DNA of 64,000 bases from Bacillus sp. FJAT-27445. Lineage in GTDB: Bacteria; Bacillota; Bacilli; Bacillales; Cytobacillaceae. The translations under genes were made by a program, and so were the position numbers. Within the stretch, counting starts at the first letter, position 1. Every line of letters starts with the position of its first letter. The notes under the pieces were generated by a model. It did no database searches, had not been told where the DNA came from, and saw only the letters and a list, made by a program, of their open reading frames with translations. The DNA lies in assembly GCF_001510665.1 (NCBI RefSeq), contig NZ_LMTI01000005.1:294583-358582 (forward strand), in the 5' to 3' direction. This document shows positions 43,493-51,834 of this stretch, one piece after another.

Positions 43493-43610
43493 CTAAAGAC
43501 CGATAGCCTAAAGATTTGCTACTAAATCTGTCAATAGACCTTCTCTAAAGCCCGATGGCTAGGAGAATTGCAGCCGAACCGGTCAAAAGATCATCCCTAA
43601 AGACCGGTCC
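43493..43610. repeat. Degenerate 52-bp direct repeat
   Basis: Units begin CTAAAG at 43493, 43545 and 43597, exactly 52 bp apart. The first two agree at about 35 of 52 positions; the third keeps only the first 15 or so bases. Confidence 0.45.
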
Positions 43611-43654
43611 TCCTGGAAATGAAGGGAGGTACGGTCTTTAAAATTCATCACGTA

Positions 43655-43959
43655 CTATTTCGTTTTAAACGGGTGGTTGTATTTCATGAGCGGCTTAGCG
43701 AATAATTCCTTTTCGCCGTCCGACCACGTTGCCAGGTTTTCCGGTTTATTGGCGGGGGAATCGCTCATTTCTTTGCCGGAAAGCTTGCCGAATGGTTCAA
43801 TTCAAGCATGCCTTTCTTCGTCGGAGAGGCGTTTGTGATGCTGTCGGTTGTTTTTTTGTACTGAACCATAAACATGTCAAGCACATCGATGATGCGTATG
43901 TGGGCCATTGATGTTGGCCAAGGGTCTGCGGAGCGCATGCCCTTTTTAAAAATGGTCAA
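43655..43959 (-). pseudogene. Frameshifted gene of unknown family
   Basis: Two minus-strand frames join into one protein of about 100 residues. The first (TTG/ATG near 43959: MTIFKKGMRSADPWPTSM, later SPTKKGMLELNH) stops after 64 codons, while from EPFGKLSGKEMSDSPANKP the next frame stays open to a natural-looking end (KYNHPFKTK) at 43655. A single base lost near 43804 explains it. The frame-shift could be real or a sequencing error. I do not recognise the family. Confidence 0.55.
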
Positions 43960-44058
43960 GTTCGTATTACAAAAAAGTTCCCAGTTTAATTTGTGTTTTG
44001 GGGAATAGATGTGCCAAAATAATAGGGAAGCAAGATTGACGATTTAGGAGCTGAACAA

Positions 44059-44556
44059 ATGGACAAACACACGGCGGAATACTGGGTTTCCCGGTTGGAA
44101 CTTGAACCACATGCAGAGGGTGGATATTTTAAACAGACGTACAGGTCGGATGAGGAAGTGCCTGGCAAGGATCGGGCGCTTTATACGAGCATTTACTTTT
44201 TGCTCCGATCGGGTGAGGTTTCGCATTTCCACCGGCTGAAATCGGATGAGCTATGGTATTTCCATGCGGGAGATTCGCTATCGGTACATATGATCCACGA
44301 AAATGGCGAGTATGAGGAAGTTTTGTTGGGGCTCGATTTGGAGAAGGGAGAAGTTCCCCAGCTATTGGTGCCGAAAAATACGATTTTTGGTTCCTCTGTT
44401 TTGGGTGATGGAAAGTATGCGCTTGTAGGCTGCATGGTTTCTCCTGGATTTGAATACAAGGACTTTGAGCTTTTCACGCAGGAAGAACTGCTGAAGGACT
44501 ATCCTCAGCACCTAGAGATTATTGGGAAAATGGCGTATGAAACGCTTCCTGAATAA
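44059..44556 (+). CDS. Cupin-fold DUF985 protein
   Basis: This 165-residue protein belongs to the DUF985/COG3542 cupins. The N-terminal LELEPHAEGGYFKQTYRS and SIYFLLRSGEVSHFHRLKSDELWYFHAGD are characteristic; the two His in SHFHRLKSDE and the Glu/His pair downstream are possible metal ligands. Related proteins may act on sugar nucleotides or as isomerases, but function is unproven. AGGAG is seven to eight bases before ATG. Confidence 0.85.
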   Translation: MDKHTAEYWVSRLELEPHAEGGYFKQTYRSDEEVPGKDRALYTSIYFLLRSGEVSHFHRLKSDELWYFHAGDSLSVHMIHENGEYEEVLLGLDLEKGEVPQLLVPKNTIFGSSVLGDGKYALVGCMVSPGFEYKDFELFTQEELLKDYPQHLEIIGKMAYETLPE

Positions 44557-44651
44557 GGACTGCGCAGTAATTTATAACTTGAATTATCCCCCAAGATGTG
44601 CCATAGAATTTAAAAAAGGCTGCCAAATTACATGTGGAGAGGATGAAAAGA

Positions 44652-45197
44652 ATGGAGAATAATAGAGAAGAGATTCTTGGATGGATAAAAGCAATCTTTA
44701 TTGCCATACTTATAGCTTTTTTGACTCGGACATTTCTCCTGACCCCGATTGAGGTTGATGGGGCGTCCATGAATCCCACCCTTCAAGATCACGATCGGAT
44801 GATTGTCACAAAAATTGGTGAACTTAAGAGATTTGACATCGTCGTTTTCCACGCAAACGACCGCGAGGATTATATAAAGCGGATCATAGGTTTGCCTGGG
44901 GACCACATCGAGTATAAGGATGATATGCTATTCGTAAATGGCAAGCCGTATGAAGAGCCATACCTGGAGCAGTTTAAAAAGGAAAATCCTATTGGCCCGC
45001 TTACGGATTCGTTCAAGCTTGAGGATACGGCTGTCGGTACTATGGTTGTTCCGAAGGGTCATTTGTTCGTTATGGGCGATAACAGAAGGAACAGCAAGGA
45101 CAGCAGGCATATCGGCGCAATTCCAATCGAGAATGTGGTCGGGACGACAAAGGTTGTCTATTGGCCGTTAAAGGAAATGAAAATCATCAAGGAATAG
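44652..45197 (+). CDS. sipS: Signal peptidase I (Sip type)
   Basis: This 181-residue type I signal peptidase has one N-terminal membrane helix and an extracytoplasmic catalytic domain. The catalytic Ser is in DGASMNPTL and the general base Lys in YIKRIIGLPGD; MGDNRRNSKDSR closes the domain. GGAGAGG at 44636-44642 is nine bases before ATG 44652; in-frame starts at 44634 and 44643 are too close to it. Which of the B. subtilis Sip paralogues it corresponds to cannot be decided. Confidence 0.9.
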   Translation: MENNREEILGWIKAIFIAILIAFLTRTFLLTPIEVDGASMNPTLQDHDRMIVTKIGELKRFDIVVFHANDREDYIKRIIGLPGDHIEYKDDMLFVNGKPYEEPYLEQFKKENPIGPLTDSFKLEDTAVGTMVVPKGHLFVMGDNRRNSKDSRHIGAIPIENVVGTTKVVYWPLKEMKIIKE

Positions 45198-45218
45198 CTG
45201 AATAGCTTCAACTTGTAA

Positions 45219-45245
45219 AGGCTGCCGAAATGGCGGCTTTTTATT
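45219..45245 (+). terminator. Terminator of the signal peptidase gene
   Basis: GCTGCC and GGCGGC pair around GAAAT, followed by TTTTTATTTT. Confidence 0.8.
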
Positions 45246-45421
45246 TTGTGTATGCAGTCGAGAAAATGAAGCAAAGGATACGTCCCCTGCTTCACTCTGA
45301 TTTTCATGTTGGGAAAATTTCGGGCGGGGTGGCTGTACTCGGTTAGCTTGAAGCGAAAGCTCCTTTTTTAAATTTTTCAAAAATGGTATTATGGAAAAAA
45401 TGGAAGGAAAAGGGTGAGCCA

Positions 45422-46645
45422 ATGAGTTCTTGGAAAAATCCGATTCTGTTGCTAACTGGAATTGGGGTATCGTATTTGGGCAGTTGGATCTATTTAATTG
45501 CCCTGAATATCTCAGTTCTGGATTTAACGGGATCGGCTGCAGCGGTTGCTGGCCTATACATTATTAGGCCAATCGCGGTGTTGATCACGAATACATGGTC
45601 AGGCAGTGTCATCGACCGAGTTAACAAGAGAAAGCTAATGATTGCAACCGATATCATTCGGGGGTTATTGGTCTTTATTATCCCTTTTATAGATTCACTT
45701 TGGTTTATTTACTTTACGATGCTTTTGATTAATATCGCTGGGGCGTTTTTCGGGCCAAGCTCAACCGTCTACATAACAAAACTGGTGCCTCAGGAAAATC
45801 GGAAACGCTTCAATTCCATTATGAGCATGACAGCATCTGGCGCGTTCCTGCTCGGGCCAGCAATTGCTGGGGCCCTCATTATGGTTGCTGGAACTGACAT
45901 TTGTATCATAATCAACGCGGTATCCTTTATCATTTGCGCGTTTTTTATTTACTTGCTTCCTAATGTGGACGAAGCGAAAACAGGTGCGAGGGAACCAATC
46001 AGCCTAAAGACATTGATTGAGGACTGGAAGGCAGTTCGCAATTTTGTTGTAGGGGCCAAATTTTTCATTGTGGTTTATTTACTGTACCAGGGAGCAACGC
46101 TAATCGGGTTCGCTTTGGATCCGCAAGAGGTGACGTTTATTAAAAAAACGCTCGGCCTGTCGACCCGGGATTATGGTTTGATCGTAAGTATAACAGGTAT
46201 CGGGGCCTTGGCAGGATCGTCCGTTGCAGCCATGGTTACGAAAAAGATTCCCCTTAAATTCTATCTTGGCGGGGGAATGCTATTAAGTTCGGTGGGTTAT
46301 CTTGCTTTTTACTCATCCTTCAATTTCCTGACAGCAACCGCCGCCTTTGTCTTCTTAGGATTTTTCATGGCTTTTGCAACAACTGGCTATGCAACCTTCT
46401 TCCAGAATAAAGTGCCTGTCGAACTCATGGGAAGATTTGCAAGCGTTGCCGATATGGCGCAAGGGGTAATCCAGATTGGGTTGACCTTAATGGTTGGTTT
46501 CTTTGCGGAATGGTTTACCATCCAATTTGTTTGCATCGCATTCTCCATTGTTGGTGGAATCCTATCGGCCACCCTTTTCGCGACCATCATCACGCCGTCG
46601 AGAGCAAACTATTTCCAGGAAAAAACCCAGGGCATTACTGGGTAG
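45422..46645 (+). CDS. MFS transporter (MFS_3 / EntS-like)
   Basis: This is a 407-residue major facilitator with 12 predicted helices. The loop 2-3 motif appears as GSVIDRVNKRKLM, and the family type is that of MFS_3 exporters (EntS-like and small-molecule efflux). The substrate cannot be told. AAGGGTG is five bases before ATG 45422; the extra 13 residues of the frame from 45383 are upstream of this Shine-Dalgarno. Confidence 0.85.
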   Translation: MSSWKNPILLLTGIGVSYLGSWIYLIALNISVLDLTGSAAAVAGLYIIRPIAVLITNTWSGSVIDRVNKRKLMIATDIIRGLLVFIIPFIDSLWFIYFTMLLINIAGAFFGPSSTVYITKLVPQENRKRFNSIMSMTASGAFLLGPAIAGALIMVAGTDICIIINAVSFIICAFFIYLLPNVDEAKTGAREPISLKTLIEDWKAVRNFVVGAKFFIVVYLLYQGATLIGFALDPQEVTFIKKTLGLSTRDYGLIVSITGIGALAGSSVAAMVTKKIPLKFYLGGGMLLSSVGYLAFYSSFNFLTATAAFVFLGFFMAFATTGYATFFQNKVPVELMGRFASVADMAQGVIQIGLTLMVGFFAEWFTIQFVCIAFSIVGGILSATLFATIITPSRANYFQEKTQGITG

Positions 46646-46668
46646 AGCAGCTCTTTTTATAAAAAGCA

Positions 46669-46713
46669 AAAAAGTAGTGCGCTGTCATATAAGACAGGCA
46701 CTACTTTTTATTT
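46669..46713. terminator. Bidirectional terminator after the MFS gene
   Basis: AAAAAGTAGTGC-g-CTGTC pairs with GACAG-g-CACTACTTTTT around ATATAA; both strands have T-runs. Confidence 0.92.
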
Positions 46714-47128
46714 ACATGGATGCGTTTCGGTCCCTGTTCAATAGGTGCGTGACATCGGCAGCTTTTACATTTTGGAATACGTTGATGACAAAGAGCAGGA
46801 CGGAAAGAACGAGGATGTTAGGGAAAATTTGCAGCAGGATAAGGAGCGATTCATTTCCCAAAAGCAAGAATGACAAGCCAAGCATGAATAAGGGTAATGA
46901 GATATTATAAAGCCAAAAATGAAGTTTTGCCAGCAGCGAATCACCTGCTTTCGGGAAAAGAACGTAAATGACTCCAAAAAGAGCCATTGAAGCCCAGCCG
47001 ACAAGGTTAATATGGGCATGCGCCCCCATCAGACTATGATCGCCGATGATTTCCATTGTAAGCCCCATGCCGACTCCCACTAAAAAATAGAGTGCTGCTA
47101 ATTTAAGAAAGAGAGTCCCATATTTCAT
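46712..47128 (-). CDS. Cytochrome oxidase subunit I-like small membrane protein
   Basis: This 138-residue protein has four membrane helices. Segments GMGLTMEIIGDHSLMGAHAHINLVGWASM and GVIYVLFP resemble a short part of heme-copper oxidase subunit I, as annotated for a family of single-domain proteins in Bacillaceae; the two His could bind heme. Whether it binds heme is unknown. AGGAGGTG is six bases before ATG 47128, and TATAAT (minus strand, 47165-47170) lies upstream. Confidence 0.75.
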   Translation of the reverse strand: MKYGTLFLKLAALYFLVGVGMGLTMEIIGDHSLMGAHAHINLVGWASMALFGVIYVLFPKAGDSLLAKLHFWLYNISLPLFMLGLSFLLLGNESLLILLQIFPNILVLSVLLFVINVFQNVKAADVTHLLNRDRNASM

Positions 47129-47193
47129 AACAAACACCTCCTTTTTATTAATTTTTACATTTAAATTATACAACATGGTTATAGTAATTATGT

Positions 47194-47209
47194 ATAGTTA
47201 TTTAACTAT
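47194..47209. promoter_or_regulatory. Palindrome upstream of the oxidase-like gene
   Basis: ATAGTTA-TT-TAACTAT has perfect 7-bp arms and lies just upstream of where the -35 box of the TATAAT promoter would be. An unknown regulator may bind here. Confidence 0.35.
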
Positions 47210-47235
47210 TTTAAATATTCAAATAGTGACAAAAT

Positions 47236-47256
47236 AAACCCGCACAAGGCGGGCAT
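47236..47256 (-). terminator. Terminator of the subtilase gene
   Basis: CCCGC / GCGGG around a short loop; on the minus strand TTTATTTTG follows. Confidence 0.65.
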
Positions 47257-47261
47257 TAATC

Positions 47262-48680
47262 TTATCGTTTCAAATAATCGAGCAACTTGGTTCCTGGACT
47301 TTCGCGGCGAGGCTGGTTTTTCGTGTCTCTCGCCTGTTGGAGGGCCCGGTTTACATCAATCATTCCGTTCCCGAATTGTGCGTCCCGGCCGCGAATGCCT
47401 AGGTCCGACGCTGACCTTTTGATGATCCGGGCGACCTGCTTGTTGGTGAGTTTTGGATTCTCGGAGCGAATCAGACCGGCAAGCCCCGCGACATGAGGGG
47501 AAGCCATCGAGGTACCGGAAAGCGCCGCATACTGTTTGCGGAAATAGGTGCTCGGGATGTAGACTCCTGGCGCGGCCACATCGACATAGGTCCCATGATT
47601 TGAAAATTCCGCCTTTCTTCCCTCGTGATCGACAGCGGAAACGGCAAGCACCTGTGGATAGGAAGCCGGATAGGTCGGCTGCCCGGAGTTGTCATTGCCA
47701 GCGGCGGCTACAAGGACGACATCGCGCTGATACGCATAATCGATGGCTTCCTTCAGGGCTCGCGACGACTGGTAATTCCCGAGGCTTAAATTAATTACCT
47801 TTGCTCCATTGTCAACGGCCCAGTAAATTCCCTTGGCAATATCAAACGTAGTTCCGTACCCTTTGCTGCCCATTGCTTTTACCGGCATGATTTTGTTGTA
47901 CCATGTAATCCCGGCTACGCCCCTCCCGTTGTTTGTTTCAGAGGCGATAATGCCTGCAACATGGGTCCCATGCCCATTGTCATCATCGGGATTATCGTTA
48001 TCCTCCAGCACATTGTAGCCCTGGACAAGCCGGTTTTTTAAATCGGGATGGTCCAAATCTACCCCGGTATCAACGATGGCGATAGTAATTTTTTTCGAAC
48101 CCCGCGAAATCGCCCAGCCATTCTCCGTGCCAATCACCGGCAGGTTCCATTGGTATTGTTCACGGTAAAATACATCATTAGGAACAGGAACGGCATTTTG
48201 CATTAGGATGTAATGATGCTCGGCAAACTCGACATCGTCCCTTTTACGAAAATAGTCAATCAGCTTCTCGGCATTCATTGTTCTTGATTTAAAAATATAG
48301 GTGGAGTTAAATTGCTTCATTAGTTCTCCGTCAATGTCGGCCGCTATACGGGCTATCTCCTGTGTTGAAGGGTGGCCGGCGAAATCGACGACAGCCTCAT
48401 TGTCCACATAATGGCTTGTGTCTTTTTCATTGTGATAAATCTTTTGAATAGAAGGATTAGTATCAAGGAACCGTTTTGTCTCACCGCCGTTCCAGACGTT
48501 GTCATACTCGGTAACCCTAAGCATATGCCCATCGCGCTGATGAATCTGCTGCAAGCCTTGGCTAATCTGGCTTCGGGCAGGACCTTGCCGGTTCGTCTCG
48601 CCGTTATCGAGAAAGAGTACCCCCCCAGCAAGCACTGCGACAGCAACGATTCCGCCCGCCAGTAGATATTTATTGATCAT
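47262..48680 (-). CDS. S8 subtilisin-like serine protease
   Basis: This 472-residue exported or membrane-anchored protease has an N-terminal hydrophobic segment (about 5-23), a propeptide-like region to about residue 150 (VEFAEHHYI is typical of the inhibitor I9 end) and the catalytic domain: Asp in AIVDTGVDLDHPD, His in NGHGTHVAGI, oxyanion Asn in AAAGND, and Ser in GTSMASPHVAGLAG. GGGGTG fits ATG 48680. A fervidolysin/thermitase-like relation is likely. Role: extracellular proteolysis. Confidence 0.92.
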   Translation of the reverse strand: MINKYLLAGGIVAVAVLAGGVLFLDNGETNRQGPARSQISQGLQQIHQRDGHMLRVTEYDNVWNGGETKRFLDTNPSIQKIYHNEKDTSHYVDNEAVVDFAGHPSTQEIARIAADIDGELMKQFNSTYIFKSRTMNAEKLIDYFRKRDDVEFAEHHYILMQNAVPVPNDVFYREQYQWNLPVIGTENGWAISRGSKKITIAIVDTGVDLDHPDLKNRLVQGYNVLEDNDNPDDDNGHGTHVAGIIASETNNGRGVAGITWYNKIMPVKAMGSKGYGTTFDIAKGIYWAVDNGAKVINLSLGNYQSSRALKEAIDYAYQRDVVLVAAAGNDNSGQPTYPASYPQVLAVSAVDHEGRKAEFSNHGTYVDVAAPGVYIPSTYFRKQYAALSGTSMASPHVAGLAGLIRSENPKLTNKQVARIIKRSASDLGIRGRDAQFGNGMIDVNRALQQARDTKNQPRRESPGTKLLDYLKR

Positions 48681-48872
48681 GGCAAAATCACCCCAAATTT
48701 TCTTGTATAGGTATAGGGTGCAGACAACCACGAAAATTAACGGAGGGAATTAATGGAATGTTGAAGATTTCGTGTGGTAATGTTTAATCAAATGGTTATC
48801 TGCTCGACTTATCAGGGTGCAAGAGTAAAGAAAAAAAGATTATTCGAAGGGAAAAAGAGAGGGGCTGGGACT

Positions 48873-49421
48873 ATGTTTCCCGTATTGGAGACGGAGAGAC
48901 TTATTTTAAGGGAAATTGTAAAAGAGGACGCTGCTGGCATTTTTGCCTGCTTTTCAAATGAACATGTTATCCGTTTTTACGGGCAAGAGCGCTTGAAAAC
49001 GATTGATCAGGCTGAAAGTTTCGTTGATTTTTTTAATAAAAATTATCATGAGAAAAGAGGCATCCGCTGGGGAATCGAGCGAAAAGAGACAGTGGGAATC
49101 ATTGGAACTATAGGCTTTAATGCCTGGAGCCCGAAGCATAAGCGCGCGGAAATCGGCTATGAACTCCATCCCGGCCATTGGAGGAAGGGGTATGTTTCAG
49201 AGGCATTGGAGAAAGTCATTTCCCATGGGTTTAAGAAGATGGATCTTAACCGGATCGGAGCTGTAGTTTTCCTCGAAAATGAAGCTTCCAATAATCTGCT
49301 GATCAAAGCAGGCTTTCAAAGGGAAGGGATTTTGCGGGATTATATGGTCCAGGGAGAAGCCGCGCATGATACATATATGTATTCATTGATAAAAGGGGAG
49401 TACAATTCATCTATAAAATGA
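48873..49421 (+). CDS. RimJ/RimL-type GNAT acetyltransferase
   Basis: This 182-residue protein has the RimJ/L features: an LETERLILREI start, EIGYELHPGHWRKGYVSEAL at the acetyl-CoA site and NEASNNLLIKAGFQREGILRDY. The family acetylates N termini of ribosomal proteins or small molecules; the target here is unknown. GAGGGG nine bases before ATG 48873 sets the start; the 33 upstream codons are in the leader. Confidence 0.87.
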   Translation: MFPVLETERLILREIVKEDAAGIFACFSNEHVIRFYGQERLKTIDQAESFVDFFNKNYHEKRGIRWGIERKETVGIIGTIGFNAWSPKHKRAEIGYELHPGHWRKGYVSEALEKVISHGFKKMDLNRIGAVVFLENEASNNLLIKAGFQREGILRDYMVQGEAAHDTYMYSLIKGEYNSSIK

Positions 49422-49434
49422 AAGTGGGAACTAA

Positions 49435-49463
49435 TTGACAGAATGTTGAGTTAACAGTAAGAT
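49435..49463 (+). promoter_or_regulatory. Promoter of the T-box leader
   Basis: A perfect TTGACA (49435-49440), a 17-nt spacer and TAAGAT (49458-49463). Transcription should start near 49470, which gives a leader of about 280 nt. Confidence 0.75.
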
Positions 49464-49469
49464 AAGTGA

Positions 49470-49735
49470 AAGTTTTCCATATCCATAACGCAATGATGAG
49501 GAAAAGTAGGGAATCCCTTATTGTCAGAGAGCTGCTGGCCGGTGAAAAGCAGTCAATACAATTCCCGAACTCGCCTTTGAGCGGTCAGGCTGACATTAAA
49601 GCCTGGACGGTTAACTCCCGTAATCGAGTCTTGAGAAGGTTTGTTTCAATTTGCTGCAAACCAAGAAGAGTGGAAACACGGAAGCGGAAGCTTGTCGTCT
49701 CTTTACGAGCGGCAGGTTTTTTTATTTTTAAAAAG
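49470..49735 (+). promoter_or_regulatory. T-box leader, specifier CUC (leucine)
   Basis: T-box riboswitch of a HIT gene. Stem I has AGUA (49505-49508), GGGAAU pairing with AUUCCC (49561-49566), GAA then CUC (49570-49572) and UUUGAG (49576-49581); AGAGAGC and GGCCGGUGAAA form the distal part. The conserved T-box AGAGTGGAAACACG is at 49667-49680. A terminator (CTTGTCG / CGGCAGG, 49691-49716) and T7ATTTTT follow. The codon after GAA is CUC, so leucine is the predicted signal; the UGGA bulge would fit a U discriminator better than the A of tRNA-Leu. The leader ends 20 nt before the HIT start. Confidence 0.85.
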
Positions 49736-49753
49736 AATGAAGGGGGAAGTTTC

Positions 49754-50209
49754 ATGTCTGGGGATTGCTTTATTTGTAAAAAGCATAAAGGCTTGATTCA
49801 AACTGTTGGGGAAATGATTTATGAAGATGACTTTGTCTACGTTGGGCATATCGACAGCAATGGGAAACCAAATTACCTTGGCCACATTATGATTGATTTA
49901 AAAAGGCATGTGCCAACGCTGGCTGAAATGGAGCCGGAAGAAGCGAAGGCATTCGGGTTTATTATGTCCAGGGTGAGCAAGGCGTTGAAGGAAACTGAAG
50001 GGGCCGAGCATATTTATGCTGTGGTTTCCGGAAATGCCGTTCCGCATCTTCATATGCACCTGGTCGCAAGGTACCCTGGCACACCGGAAGAGTATTGGGG
50101 ACCTTTTGCGGTGTACGATTCACCAACAGCCCGGATGGGTGATGACATTGATGTTAATGAAGTTTGCCGGCGTATTGGAACGTTTTTGGAGAAAAGAGAT
50201 GAAGGCTGA
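49754..50209 (+). CDS. HIT-family nucleotide hydrolase/transferase
   Basis: This 151-residue histidine-triad protein has the active-site motif HLHMHLVA near residue 100 and FICKKHKG at the N terminus (CxxC-like zinc residues). HIT proteins hydrolyse or transfer nucleoside 5'-phosphoramidates and dinucleotides; some remove adenylyl groups from aminoacyl-AMP. The Shine-Dalgarno GGGGGAAG precedes ATG 49754; the frame further up to 49466 is the T-box leader. It overlaps the PP2C-like gene by 11 nt. Confidence 0.88.
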   Translation: MSGDCFICKKHKGLIQTVGEMIYEDDFVYVGHIDSNGKPNYLGHIMIDLKRHVPTLAEMEPEEAKAFGFIMSRVSKALKETEGAEHIYAVVSGNAVPHLHMHLVARYPGTPEEYWGPFAVYDSPTARMGDDIDVNEVCRRIGTFLEKRDEG

Positions 50210-50996
50210 ATATACCTGGGTTGGCTGCCATAAGAATTTTGTGGATGAAATCAGCACCAAGACAGTCGGGCCAATTGTATTGGGGCGATTTGGCGGCAAT
50301 TCAACCGCTGGCCAGCTTAAGAATGAAGACGGATGCGTCATTTGGACTGACGGGGAAAAAGGCTATGAGTTTGCAGTCCTTCTTGATGCACACAGTACAG
50401 CCGATAGTGCGGAATTGGTTGCGAGTGAATTCGAAAAACAAAAGGAAGAGATAAAGAATATTTTGCGGCTTCCGGTAAAAAAGTCCTTTGAGGAATTGGA
50501 AAAGCGGATCCTTTCCCTCTTTACAGATGAGGATTTTAGAAAAAGATGCAGGGAGCTTCGGGGTGAGACAGCATGCCTGATTGCGGTCCGTAAAGAAAAT
50601 TTTCTCTGGTGGTTTTCAATAGGAGACTGTCTTCTCCATTTGTATCATCCCGAGTTAGCTGCCTTGAAGGAGTATCAGCAAAACCATCGAAGCTTTTTTG
50701 AATGGGTTGGTAAAGTCAACACTTTCGAGTTGCAGGTTCCCTGTTACAGTATCGGCCGCAAAGAGCTTAGGAGCGGAAGAAATCATATCCTTTTGACGAC
50801 GGATGGCCTTGTCGAATGCCCGGATGGCGGTTTCAATAAACCTGAAACTATTTTTGAGTCTTTTCAGCAATTAACGAATGAAGAAGGTACAAGAAAGCTG
50901 TTAACCGCCATTAAGGAGAAAAATGTCAGGGACAGCACTACGATCCTCTCTTGGATAATCGAAAACGGTTCTGCGGCAAGTGAACCAAGCAAGTGA
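50199..50996 (+). CDS. PP2C-like serine/threonine phosphatase
   Basis: This 265-residue protein matches the PP2C fold. The N-terminal motif is LGRFGGNSTAGQLKNEDGC, with KNEDG as in the family; the next metal motif is LLDAHSTAD, where the usual DGHGG is altered to DAHST; SIGDCLLHL replaces the GDSR motif and LLTTDGLVE is conserved. The final Asp motif is RDSTTILS. Divergence at the metal sites may mean altered activity. It is translationally coupled to the HIT gene and so probably under the same T-box. Confidence 0.78.
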   Translation: MKAEYTWVGCHKNFVDEISTKTVGPIVLGRFGGNSTAGQLKNEDGCVIWTDGEKGYEFAVLLDAHSTADSAELVASEFEKQKEEIKNILRLPVKKSFEELEKRILSLFTDEDFRKRCRELRGETACLIAVRKENFLWWFSIGDCLLHLYHPELAALKEYQQNHRSFFEWVGKVNTFELQVPCYSIGRKELRSGRNHILLTTDGLVECPDGGFNKPETIFESFQQLTNEEGTRKLLTAIKEKNVRDSTTILSWIIENGSAASEPSK

Positions 50997-51130
50997 ATTT
51001 GCTGAGAAGGATAAGGAGGCTGTTTTTTAATAGTAGTTATGGATTTGTTGTTGTGACCGGCCTCGGAGAAAAATACCCCGGGTGGAGCAGTTACTCTGTA
51101 AGTATAACTCGAAAGGTTCCTAGTAACTAA

Positions 51131-51160
51131 AAAGGATCCCCCAATTATGGAGGATCCTTT
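51131..51160. terminator. Bidirectional terminator between the PP2C-like gene and doxX copy 1
   Basis: A perfect 9-bp stem AAAGGATCC / GGATCCTTT around a 12-nt loop. Confidence 0.82.
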
Positions 51161-51190
51161 ACTACTTATCGGGGATGATGGTATCCCGCA

Positions 51191-51691
51191 TTATTGTTGA
51201 AGTTGATGTTCTTTCTTCGTTGCAGCCTTACGGATGAAAGGAAGCACGTAACGGTCAAGACCGTATTTGCCTGCGTTGGCGCCAGCGACCAAGATGATGA
51301 AGCCCATTACGATGTCAGTTGGGTTATGGCTAACAGTTCCAGCAAGCATGAAGCTCAAGTTCATCACAAGTCCGAAGAACATCGCCGCAGAAGTGAGGCA
51401 GCCAAGGATTAGGCCAAGACCGACTAGGAATTCACCCCAAGGAATGAGGACGTTGAACAGTTCGACGTTTGGAATGGCGAAAGAGTTCAGGAAGTCAACA
51501 TACCAGCCATAGACGATTCCGTCCGGGCCTTTGACCGGGTTGGCAGCGGCTCCTTTTAGGAAACCGGCAGCGTCGAATCCGCCACTGATTTTGCCCCATC
51601 CGGCAGTCAGCCAGGCGTAACCAAGATAGATACGAAGAACAGCTAGAAGAGCGGCAGCGATTTTGTTTTCCCTTAAGAATGAGTTAAACAT
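51191..51691 (-). CDS. DoxX family membrane protein, copy 1
   Basis: This is a 166-residue DoxX-family protein with four membrane helices (about 12-32, 72-95, 98-120 and 125-148). DoxX proteins are small quinone-linked or redox-associated membrane proteins; the exact activity is unknown. It starts MFNSFLRENKIAAALLAVLR and contains LTAGWGKISGGF and GEFLVGLGLILG. Its protein, and about 145 bp upstream, are nearly identical to three more copies in the next 6 kb. GGGG precedes the ATG. Confidence 0.88.
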   Translation of the reverse strand: MFNSFLRENKIAAALLAVLRIYLGYAWLTAGWGKISGGFDAAGFLKGAAANPVKGPDGIVYGWYVDFLNSFAIPNVELFNVLIPWGEFLVGLGLILGCLTSAAMFFGLVMNLSFMLAGTVSHNPTDIVMGFIILVAGANAGKYGLDRYVLPFIRKAATKKEHQLQQ

Positions 51692-51818
51692 GGATAATTC
51701 CCCTTTTCGATTTAAAATTTAATTATGTTGTTTACAGTTTTATCATAATCCGATTTCCAACATATCGATAGGGGTTTTCCAGTATATTCAAGAATTAGAC
51801 AAAGCTTCTTGACGAAGG

Positions 51819-51834
51819 TGTGACAAAGGTCACG
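51819..51834. promoter_or_regulatory. FNR/CRP-like box, doxX copy 1
   Basis: TGTGACAAAGGTCACG matches TGTGA-n6-TCACA at 9 of 10 positions. It is about 130 nt upstream of the start codon. Confidence 0.55.

Noticed and set aside
49466-49753. N-terminal extension of the HIT protein
   Set aside because: The upstream frame lies in the T-box leader and crosses its terminator; family length and Shine-Dalgarno favour ATG 49754.
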